Below are positions 6,717 through 11,527 of a stretch of 11,527 nt of DNA, piece after piece (within the stretch, counting starts at the first letter, position 1; each line of letters opens with the position of its first letter). The notes under the pieces were generated by a model. That model had not been told where the DNA came from, did no database searches, and saw only the letters and a program-made list of their open reading frames with translations. A program made the translations under genes and the position numbers. Origin of the DNA: Dehalococcoidia bacterium. Lineage in GTDB: Bacteria; Chloroflexota; Dehalococcoidia; GIF9; AB-539-J10. The stretch spans positions 1 to 11,527 of the forward strand of contig JAUWGZ010000041.1 of assembly GCA_030606165.1 (NCBI GenBank), written 5' to 3'.

Positions 6717-6745
6717 TTGATTTTCCCTCTGTTTTCTGCTATCCT
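6717..6745 (+). promoter_or_regulatory. Possible promoter of the toxin-antitoxin pair
   Basis: TTGATT (6717-6722) and TATCCT (6740-6745) are 17 bp apart, 20 bp before the antitoxin start. Each box matches four of six consensus bases, so this is weak. Confidence 0.3.
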
Positions 6746-6764
6746 CCTGATAGAGGTGAGCGCC

Positions 6765-6983
6765 ATGCCGCGAACGATTCAAGCAATCTACGAGGACGGT
6801 GTCCTTAAGCCCCTGCGTAAATTAGACCTTTCTGAACAGCAAGCAGTGGAAATTCTTATTCTGGAAGATAACTTGCCCGCTTCCCGTATTGCTGAGGTTG
6901 CTGGCAAGGCAGGCAGTTACAATTTCCTCGGCCGTTCTGGCGAAGACATTTATACTGCCGAAGACGGGGAAGGGCTCGCTTGA
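6765..6983 (+). CDS. AF2212-like (DUF104) antitoxin
   Basis: A 72-residue protein with the DUF104 pattern near its start: IQAIYEDGVLKPLRKLDLSEQQAVEILI. Family members are the antitoxins of toxin-antitoxin pairs, probably DNA-binding through a short beta-rich N-terminus, with the C-terminal tail covering the toxin. ATG 6765 has GAGGTGA five nt upstream; the longer frame starting at TTG 6717 would begin inside the promoter region and is rejected. It ends 1 nt before the toxin start, the usual antitoxin-first arrangement. Assignment rests on a short motif, supported by the toxin next door. Confidence 0.82.
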   Translation: MPRTIQAIYEDGVLKPLRKLDLSEQQAVEILILEDNLPASRIAEVAGKAGSYNFLGRSGEDIYTAEDGEGLA

Positions 6984-6984
6984 C

Positions 6985-7341
6985 ATGCCCCGAGTTCCTC
7001 TCAAACGAGGCGACGTTGTGCTTGTCCCCTTCCCTTTTACTGACCTGACTGCTGAGAAACTGCGACCAGCGGTCATCGTATCTCCTGACCCACAAGAGCT
7101 CGATGTTGTCATCGCTTTTATCTCGTCTATAGTGCCCTCCAAGGAGATGGCTGAGACCGATTTTCTACTGACACCGGACCATCCCGATTTTGCCAAAACT
7201 GGCCTAAAGAAGAGCTCGGCTTTCAAGATGAAGAAGCTCTTAACCATTGATAGAACGAAGCTCATTCGTCGGCTTGGTAGGGTCAGTCCGCCGATTCAAG
7301 ATGAGCTAGATAGACGCCTGAGAAATGCGCTCGGGCTCTAG
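6985..7341 (+). CDS. MazF/PemK-family toxin (endoribonuclease)
   Basis: A 118-residue protein with the diagnostic N-terminus RGDVVLVPFPFTDLTAEKLRP followed by AVIVS, the MazF/PemK core in which the Arg-Pro pair lies near the active groove. Family members cleave mRNA at short sequences and arrest growth until neutralised. ATG 6985 is chosen because it aligns with family N-termini and sits 1 nt after the antitoxin stop; an upstream in-frame start at 6889 would overlap the antitoxin gene. The partner is DUF104, not the more usual MazE/AbrB type. Seven nt after the stop, copy 2 of the 88-bp repeat begins. Confidence 0.88.
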   Translation: MPRVPLKRGDVVLVPFPFTDLTAEKLRPAVIVSPDPQELDVVIAFISSIVPSKEMAETDFLLTPDHPDFAKTGLKKSSAFKMKKLLTIDRTKLIRRLGRVSPPIQDELDRRLRNALGL

Positions 7342-7347
7342 GCAAAA

Positions 7348-7435
7348 CCTGCTTGGAAGGCAGGAACTCTACCACTGAGTTACTCCCGCGAAACTGAGTC
7401 TATTTTACCTCAAATATTATAGTTGGTAAACAAGA
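7348..7435. repeat. 88-bp direct repeat, copy 2 (tRNA-Gly 5' half fragment plus flank)
   Basis: Corresponds to 6575-6662. On the minus strand it contains the tRNA-Gly 5' half from the acceptor strand through the anticodon arm, then stops; no T-arm follows, so it is a tRNA pseudogene. Its left end begins exactly at the 13-bp segment CCTGCTTGGAAGG, with which the 5601-5647 fragment ends. Confidence 0.93.
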
Positions 7436-7617
7436 AGATGGTCTTGCACCGCTAGGTCATCCTTAACAGCGATGCCTGGCAAGCAAGTATTCAAAGCTGG
7501 GCTGTTCACAAGGCAAAGCTAGTTGTTCACATATTGATAGGGGGTATCCCCCAGGGACATTGGTGCTACCTACGCCTAGCGGGGATATGATTGGCTCGTA
7601 GAAAAATCTAGCTTCGG
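7436..7617. other. Gene-free spacer downstream of the InlB-repeat gene
   Basis: No gene seen. It contains a short GC hairpin (GGGGG-TAT-CCCCC, 7540-7552), which could act as a weak terminator for the minus-strand gene ending at 7618. Two GTTCACA words lie about 21 bp apart (near 7504 and 7525), and there is an 8-bp inverted repeat at 7449-7456/7575-7582. None is strong enough for a functional call. Confidence 0.4.
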
Positions 7618-8661
7618 TTATAGCCTGGAGTATGAAGCGTCAGCAATTACGTAAGCGCCACTGCTTGTTGATGTAGCAACGACTGCCCCATTAAGGTAAA
7701 TCGTAACCGTTACGCTACCCGACTCCCCCAGATTTTGAGCAGAAACATACAAGAACCAATTAGTGAACTTCTCGAACGTATATGTATGCGGGACATGAAC
7801 ATTGTCAAATTGCTCTGTACCACCTGTCGCATTACTAAGTGTCACAAAAACCTTTGAAGCAGTCCCAGTTATCTTATACTCAACTTCTGGCGGTATAGCC
7901 TGAAAGTTAGCGGTGATGCTTTTATCCGAATCCATGGTGATGGTGGTTGAGGCAGCATTGACATTGGCGATGGTGCCAACGTCGCCAGTCCAGTTAACAA
8001 ACCTGTAACCAGTATTAGGGTCCGCCATGAGGTTAACGACCTCGCCCTCATCATAGGTGAATGTATCTTCTCCAGGGACGGTTACGGAACCACCGATTGT
8101 ACTGGAGATTGTGAGGTCGTACTGCGGTATCTGTTCAAAGTTGGCAGTGATGGAGCAGTCGTCGTTCATGGTGATGGTGGCTGAGGCGACATCTACATCG
8201 GCAATGGTGTCCACATCGCCAGTCCAGCTGGCAAAGCGATAGCCACTAGCCGGACTAGCCACCAGGCTAACCACTGTGCCAGCGTCATATGCGAATGTCC
8301 CCTCGCCAGGAGCAGATACATTACCACCGGCCGTGCTTTCTATCGTCAGATCGTACTGAGCCATAAAGTTAGCGGTGATGCTTTTGTCCGAGTCCATGGT
8401 GATAGTGATGGTGGGTGAGCTACCTGAAGCACTACCCCACCAATAGTCAAATGTGTAACCACTAGCTGGGCTGGCTGTCAGTATTACCTGCTTACCAGAT
8501 TTATATTGGCCACCTGCAGGAGACACAGAACCTGCTCCTGAGGGACTGACACTTACGCTAAGTGTGTACGTAGATGCAGGTCCAGGTGCAACTATAGCTG
8601 CTATTATGATAATAACTATAATACAACCTACGATGATTCCTGCCAGCTTTTTCTTACTCAT
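7618..8661 (-). CDS. Membrane-anchored surface protein: three InlB-type repeats plus MmpS-like domain
   Basis: A 347-residue protein, probably exported. Lys-rich MSKKK precedes one hydrophobic helix (about 7-25) that runs through Cys13, so it looks like a membrane anchor, not a lipoprotein. Three repeats of about 70 residues follow (32-100, 103-175, 181-254), each with the divergent InlB B-repeat pattern: GG-V-P, G-V-L-A-P-GY-F-W, then T-I-T-M-D-SITANF. Residues about 260-345 (YKITGTASKVFVTLSNATGG, then YVSAQN, SSGAYVIA) resemble the extracytoplasmic beta-sandwich of actinobacterial MmpS proteins. ATG 8661 has AGGAGG 5 nt upstream. Likely an outward-facing adhesive or structural protein; ligand unknown. 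The repeats are similar in DNA too, suggesting internal duplication. Confidence 0.8.
   Translation of the reverse strand: MSKKKLAGIIVGCIIVIIIIAAIVAPGPASTYTLSVSVSPSGAGSVSPAGGQYKSGKQVILTASPASGYTFDYWWGSASGSSPTITITMDSDKSITANFMAQYDLTIESTAGGNVSAPGEGTFAYDAGTVVSLVASPASGYRFASWTGDVDTIADVDVASATITMNDDCSITANFEQIPQYDLTISSTIGGSVTVPGEDTFTYDEGEVVNLMADPNTGYRFVNWTGDVGTIANVNAASTTITMDSDKSITANFQAIPPEVEYKITGTASKVFVTLSNATGGTEQFDNVHVPHTYTFEKFTNWFLYVSAQNLGESGSVTVTIYLNGAVVATSTSSGAYVIADASYSRL
7903..8405 (-). repeat. Internal coding repeats of the InlB-type domains
   Basis: The segment starting at 7903 and that at 8365 share about 40 bp with only a few changes (both read AAAGTTAGCGGTGATGCTTTT), encoding TITMDSDKSITANF. 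The 7930-7990 and 8170-8230 segments are also similar (CATGGTGATGGTGG to CGCCAGTCCAG). This pattern fits domain duplication within the gene. Confidence 0.7.
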
Positions 8662-8732
8662 GCTATCCTCCTCTCCTAATGAAGATTAGCAATCCAATCT
8701 TCTAAATCTTTCCCATTGTCTCCGTATGGTAT

Positions 8733-8761
8733 ATCATATGGGAACTGGCGGGGCTCGTCAA
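8733..8761 (-). promoter_or_regulatory. Promoter of the InlB-repeat gene
   Basis: On the minus strand TTGACG (8761-8756) and TATGAT (8738-8733) each match five of six consensus bases, with a 17-bp spacer. Transcription would begin near 8727, giving a leader of about 65 nt before ATG 8661. Confidence 0.65.
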
Positions 8762-8878
8762 TACGCACCCTTACGTTGTTCGACCTCGTGGTATAACCCA
8801 CTCTGTTAGGACTTCGCCACCGGCTAGCCTTAGAAAGGAGACATGAACAAATAGAGCAAAGGAAGCACTGCACCGCGA

Positions 8879-8907
8879 TTGACACCCACTACTACGGGGG
8901 ATAGAAT
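8879..8907 (+). promoter_or_regulatory. Promoter of the OLD-family nuclease gene
   Basis: TTGACA (8879-8884, perfect) and TAGAAT (8902-8907, five of six) are separated by 17 bp. The start point would be near 8914, about 35 nt before ATG 8949. The boxes point away from the InlB-gene promoter, so the two genes are divergent with about 120 bp between promoters. Confidence 0.7.
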
Positions 8908-8948
8908 TCAGTAAGAGCTAACCGTACAGGCGGTAAGGGTATTATCAA

Positions 8949-10469
8949 ATGATAAACAGGATAGTCATTGAAAACTATCGTTCTATCAAGCAACTGGACT
9001 TCCAGCCTAAAAATTTCTGTGCCTTTATCGGAGAGAACAATGTTGGAAAGTCCAACATCTTGTCAGCCATAAATCTGGTGCTTGGCGAAAAATGGGCACC
9101 ATATCAGGTTTCGCTTGATGATGTATGCGACCGTGATAAAACCCTCACCCTTTTAATCCAAATTTATTTCGATAATCCCATTACCTACAAATACTATGGG
9201 ACTGACCTTGATATTGCTGGATTCGGTCTTGAATACAATTGCGATACTGGTGGGGTAATGCATCCTCTCAATAGTGACGGTTCTACTGTGCAAACACAAT
9301 ACGATAAAGACTTACGAATGAGTAACGACATCAAGGAACAAGTTCCTAGTCTTTTAATCGGGGTCACTAGAAATCTGGAAAGGGAATTATCAGGTTCACA
9401 ATGGACTCTACTTGGTAGAATCTTAAAAGATATTGAGACTGAATTTCAGCAGGATTCTCAACGCAAAAGAGATTATGACACTAAAATGCAAGAGGCTTGT
9501 GATTTACTCAGGATTCCAGGCTTTGTTGAGCTTGAGAATATCTTAAAAGAGCACGTACAGAAACTGACAGGCTTTTTGACCGCAGACCTAAAGTTCAAAC
9601 AGCCCAAAGTGCTGAATCAGTATAAGAGTTTAGAGCTAACTGTCCAAGAATCCAGCAATTACAACGAATGTTCGGCATTGGATATGGGGTTGGGGATACA
9701 AAGTGCAATTGTGGTTGCCATAATTCAAGCATTTGGACAGCTCAAGAGGGTTGGGGCGATTCTCCTTATTGAAGAACCAGAAGTATATCTCCATCCCCAC
9801 GCACGAAGGTATTTTTACAACTTGCTTAAGGAACTTGCGAATCAAGGTAACCAAGTCTTCTACACTACACACTCGACTGAATTTGTTTCTTTACCAGACT
9901 TTGAGAACCTGTGTATTGTAAGAAAGAAACCAGTTGAAGGTACTCGGCTTGACCAGGCTCAGGGTTTAAGTATAACACCAGATTCTAAAGAAGAGTTGAA
10001 ACTATTGACTCAGTTTGATGCAAGAAGAAACGAACTATTTTTCGCTCGAAAAGTTATGCTAGTCGAAGGTCAAGATGAACGAGTTATTTTACCATATATT
10101 TTTGCACTAAAAGGGATTGATGTTAACAGAGACTGCATTTCAATAGTAGATGTAGGTGGTAAAGAGAACCTTGAATTTATGATAAAGATAGTAAGGGGGT
10201 TTTCCATCCCATCCGTAATTCTTCATGATGAAGATAGAAATGCTAACAACTATGCAACCTATCATGCTGGAACGAGCGGTCTTAATGCTAAAATTGGAGC
10301 ATCGGCAGGCGATAGTTCTTTGGTATTTGCAATGGACCCTGATTTTGAAGGTGTTCTTGACGTACAGAACAAAGACCTTCGGGAGAAAATAAACAAAGTG
10401 AAAACCCTTAATGCAAGCTCGATTCCCCAAGTTATAAACGCTGCTATTGACAAACTAATGAGCTTGTAG
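8949..10469 (+). CDS. OLD-family ATPase with C-terminal TOPRIM nuclease domain
   Basis: A 506-residue ABC-type ATPase fused to a TOPRIM domain, a plan shared by P2 OLD and Gabija GajA. Walker A is GENNVGKS (28-35); the signature-like ALDMGLGIQS is at 243-252; Walker B is ILLIEEPEVYLHPHARR (271-287); the switch His308 is in YTTHSTEF. TOPRIM metal ligands are visible as VEGQDE (Glu373), DVGGKEN (401-407) and the acidic trio in HDEDR (427-429), followed by MDPDFEG. Known relatives act against phage or foreign DNA. No UvrD-like helicase follows, so it resembles solitary class 1 OLD proteins, not a GajAB pair. The gene is more AT-rich than the fab operon, consistent with transfer. Only a weak Shine-Dalgarno precedes ATG 8949. 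The antiphage role is inferred. Confidence 0.87.
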   Translation: MINRIVIENYRSIKQLDFQPKNFCAFIGENNVGKSNILSAINLVLGEKWAPYQVSLDDVCDRDKTLTLLIQIYFDNPITYKYYGTDLDIAGFGLEYNCDTGGVMHPLNSDGSTVQTQYDKDLRMSNDIKEQVPSLLIGVTRNLERELSGSQWTLLGRILKDIETEFQQDSQRKRDYDTKMQEACDLLRIPGFVELENILKEHVQKLTGFLTADLKFKQPKVLNQYKSLELTVQESSNYNECSALDMGLGIQSAIVVAIIQAFGQLKRVGAILLIEEPEVYLHPHARRYFYNLLKELANQGNQVFYTTHSTEFVSLPDFENLCIVRKKPVEGTRLDQAQGLSITPDSKEELKLLTQFDARRNELFFARKVMLVEGQDERVILPYIFALKGIDVNRDCISIVDVGGKENLEFMIKIVRGFSIPSVILHDEDRNANNYATYHAGTSGLNAKIGASAGDSSLVFAMDPDFEGVLDVQNKDLREKINKVKTLNASSIPQVINAAIDKLMSL

Positions 10470-10492
10470 ACAAATATTACAGGCACAATAAA

Positions 10493-10512
10493 AGGGCGAA
10501 CGTCTCCGCCCT
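10493..10512 (-). terminator. Rho-independent terminator, possibly bidirectional
   Basis: AGGGCG (10493-10498) pairs with CGCCCT (10507-10512). Read on the minus strand the stem is followed by TTTATT, a good terminator for the truncated gene remnant ending at 10523. On the plus strand it lies 24 nt after the OLD-family stop but is followed by only CCCTCTTCATTT. Confidence 0.6.
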
Positions 10513-10522
10513 CCCTCTTCAT

Positions 10523-10627
10523 TTAATCCCATTCGTAATATTCCAACCTATATTCACCATTAAAATCACCCAAATCAAACTCGTTACCAAGATAAATCAA
10601 TTCTCTATTGTAGTTGGTAAACAAGAC
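10523..10627 (-). pseudogene. Truncated 3' end of an unidentified gene
   Basis: On the minus strand 34 uninterrupted codons end in TAA at 10525-10523. The peptide includes NRELIYLGNEFDLG and ends EYRLEYYEWD; its low-complexity-free, acidic and aromatic composition reads like a real protein C-terminus. A stop (TGA) lies a few codons upstream and there is no usable start, so the rest is missing. The open part begins within the 21-bp sequence shared with the tRNA-Gly flank, implying a recombination breakpoint. A terminator follows directly. Family not recognised. Confidence 0.45.
10606..10626. repeat. Third copy of the tRNA-Gly flank end (21 bp)
   Basis: Matches 6642-6662 and 7415-7435 at 20 of 21 positions (core TAGTTGGTAAACAAGA identical in all three; the mismatch is G10610). 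It marks the right edge of the accessory genes, about 3.2 kb after copy 2. Confidence 0.75.
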
Positions 10628-10644
10628 GTTATGCCTTCAAATCG

Positions 10645-10673
10645 TTGACGGATAGAGCTTCTTGTATTAGACT
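10645..10673 (+). promoter_or_regulatory. Candidate hppA promoter
   Basis: TTGACG (10645-10650) and TAGACT (10668-10673) are 17 bp apart. The -10 box matches four of six bases. It would give a leader of about 90 nt containing the hairpin at 10711-10739. Confidence 0.42.
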
Positions 10674-10710
10674 TACGTCTCTGGTATGCATATTTTAGCA
10701 AACAAAAGCG

Positions 10711-10739
10711 AGGGCACCTGGACTTGGCTTGAGTGCCCT
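10711..10739 (+). promoter_or_regulatory. Hairpin in the hppA leader, possible attenuator
   Basis: AGGGCAC (10711-10717) pairs perfectly with GTGCCCT (10733-10739) around a 15-nt loop, followed by AATTTTG. It ends 16 nt before the hppA Shine-Dalgarno (AGGAGG, 10756-10761). It may be a terminator-like attenuator or a leader stabiliser. No riboswitch class or competing antiterminator is recognised. Confidence 0.45.
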
Positions 10740-10768
10740 AATTTTGTGCCTATTCAGGAGGAAGAGCC

Positions 10769-11527
10769 ATGGATTTAGTCTGGATTTGTATAATAGCGGG
10801 ACTTGTGGCGGCTGGTGTAGTTGCATTCTTCGTGCGCTATGTTTTAAGGCAAGACCAGGGCTCAGACAGGATTAAGGAGATTTCTGCCGCCATTAAAGAA
10901 GGGGGACTGGCGTTTATTCATAGGGAATATCTCACATTGGCCATCGTGGTAGTGATAATAGCCATTATTTTAGCGGTCATCCCCAGCTTGGGTTGGAGAT
11001 TGAGTGTAGCTTTTATCTTTGGCGCTATATGTTCCATGGGCGCCGGCTATGCCGGCATGAACATGGCACTCAGGTCTAATGGCCGGACCTGTGCTGCGGC
11101 ACAGAAGGGGCTGAACCAGGGGCTAAGGGTTTCTTTCAGGGGTGGAGCGGTTATGGGGCTGACTGTAGTCAGCATTGGCATCATAGGGCTATCTGTTCTC
11201 TACTTCGTATGGCATGACGATCCCAATTTCTTGTTTATCATTCCCGCTTATGGGACTGGTGCTTCACTGGTAGCTCTTTTTGCCAGGGTCGGAGGTGGGA
11301 TTTTCACCAAAGGGGCTGATGCTGGTTCCGACCTGGTGGGCAAAGTGGAGGCGGGGATACCGGAGGATGACCCCAGGAATGCCGCAGTCATAGCTGATAA
11401 TGTGGGTGACAATGTCGGCGATGTATGCGGCATGGGTGCTGACCTCCTTGAGTCTTATGTGGAGACTGTCATTGCTACTATGACGCTCACCACTGTTGGT
11501 GTCGTAATAGCACCATGGGTGACAAAG
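10769..11527 (+). CDS. hppA: Membrane-bound proton-translocating pyrophosphatase, 5' part
   Basis: Integral-membrane enzyme that couples pyrophosphate hydrolysis to ion pumping. The first 253 codons are present and the frame is open at the window edge; family members are usually about 670-800 residues. Hydrophobic helices are visible near 4-24, 56-76, 78-98 and 128-148. The catalytic loop reads FTKGADAGSDLVGKVEAGIP followed by EDDPRNAAVIADNVGDNVGD, carrying the D-x7-K-x-E pyrophosphate/Mg site. One change from the usual DVGADLVGK is the Ala and Ser in DAGSDLVGK. ATG 10769 has AGGAGG 7 nt upstream. The residues that decide potassium dependence, or Na+ versus H+ pumping, lie outside the window. 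Confidence 0.96.
   Translation, partial: MDLVWICIIAGLVAAGVVAFFVRYVLRQDQGSDRIKEISAAIKEGGLAFIHREYLTLAIVVVIIAIILAVIPSLGWRLSVAFIFGAICSMGAGYAGMNMALRSNGRTCAAAQKGLNQGLRVSFRGGAVMGLTVVSIGIIGLSVLYFVWHDDPNFLFIIPAYGTGASLVALFARVGGGIFTKGADAGSDLVGKVEAGIPEDDPRNAAVIADNVGDNVGDVCGMGADLLESYVETVIATMTLTTVGVVIAPWVTK

Noticed and set aside
6822..7265. Minus-strand 147-codon open frame opposite the toxin-antitoxin genes
   Set aside because: Antisense shadow of the DUF104 and MazF genes, both of which have recognisable motifs, Shine-Dalgarno support and tight spacing.
7449..7582. 8-bp inverted repeat CCGCTAGG/CCTAGCGG separated by 118 bp
   Set aside because: Too short for its separation, does not extend, and no feature aligns with its ends.
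8828..8840. Resemblance to the 16S rRNA 3' end (CTCCTTTCTAAGG on the minus strand) with a nearby GAAGTCCTAACA
   Set aside because: The two words are in the reverse order from real 16S rRNA, and no other rRNA sequence surrounds them; treated as coincidence.
8676..8885. 69-codon minus-strand open frame upstream of the InlB-repeat gene
   Set aside because: It overlaps the good minus-strand promoter at 8733-8761, has a Cys-rich implausible N-terminus and no recognisable domain. The C-terminal part reads somewhat protein-like, so a decayed remnant is not fully excluded.
8949..10605. Complete Gabija system
   Set aside because: Only the OLD-type protein is present. No UvrD-like helicase gene lies on either side within the window.
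1..11527. CRISPR arrays, rRNA genes, transposases or integrases
   Set aside because: No regularly spaced repeats, rRNA sequence, or transposase/recombinase motifs were seen on either strand.

Overview
The window reads as a bacterial chromosome segment of moderate GC with good Shine-Dalgarno sites. It most resembles Chloroflexota, perhaps Dehalococcoidia: FabL-type reductase, InlB-repeat surface protein with an MmpS-like end, membrane pyrophosphatase. This placement is inference from gene content and is not firm.

Positions 314-5309, minus strand, hold one fatty-acid synthesis operon. A consensus promoter (TTGACA-16-TATAAT) with a perfect palindrome just downstream drives, in order, a non-catalytic MaoC-like subunit, a catalytic MaoC-like dehydratase, plsX, acpP, fabL, fabF and fabG. 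Genes abut or overlap (4-nt GTGA at plsX/acpP, 1-nt TAATG at fabL/fabF), so translational coupling is likely. Together they supply the elongation cycle: FabF condenses, FabG reduces, the HadAB-like pair would dehydrate, FabL reduces the enoyl product, ACP carries the chain and PlsX hands it to phospholipid synthesis. No fabD, fabH, fabZ or fabI lies in the window.

Positions 5400-7435 are a tRNA neighbourhood with signs of repeated insertion. It has a CAT-anticodon tRNA, a 3' half tRNA-Gly fragment, a universal stress protein, an intact tRNA-Gly(TCC) with encoded CCA, an AF2212-like/MazF-type toxin-antitoxin pair, and a 5' half tRNA-Gly fragment with its flank. The two half copies overlap by exactly 13 bp at the anticodon loop, as expected of the attachment core of an integrated element. 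The toxin-antitoxin pair lies between 88-bp direct repeats (85/88 identical).

Positions 7436-10626 are further accessory DNA. A membrane-anchored InlB-repeat protein (minus) and an AT-rich OLD-family ATPase/TOPRIM nuclease (plus) are transcribed divergently from separate good promoters. After the nuclease come a hairpin terminator, a truncated minus-strand coding remnant and a third, 21-bp copy of the end of the tRNA-Gly flank. From 10645 to the window edge the sequence looks like core genome again: a promoter, a leader with a hairpin, and the first 253 codons of a membrane proton-pumping pyrophosphatase (hppA).
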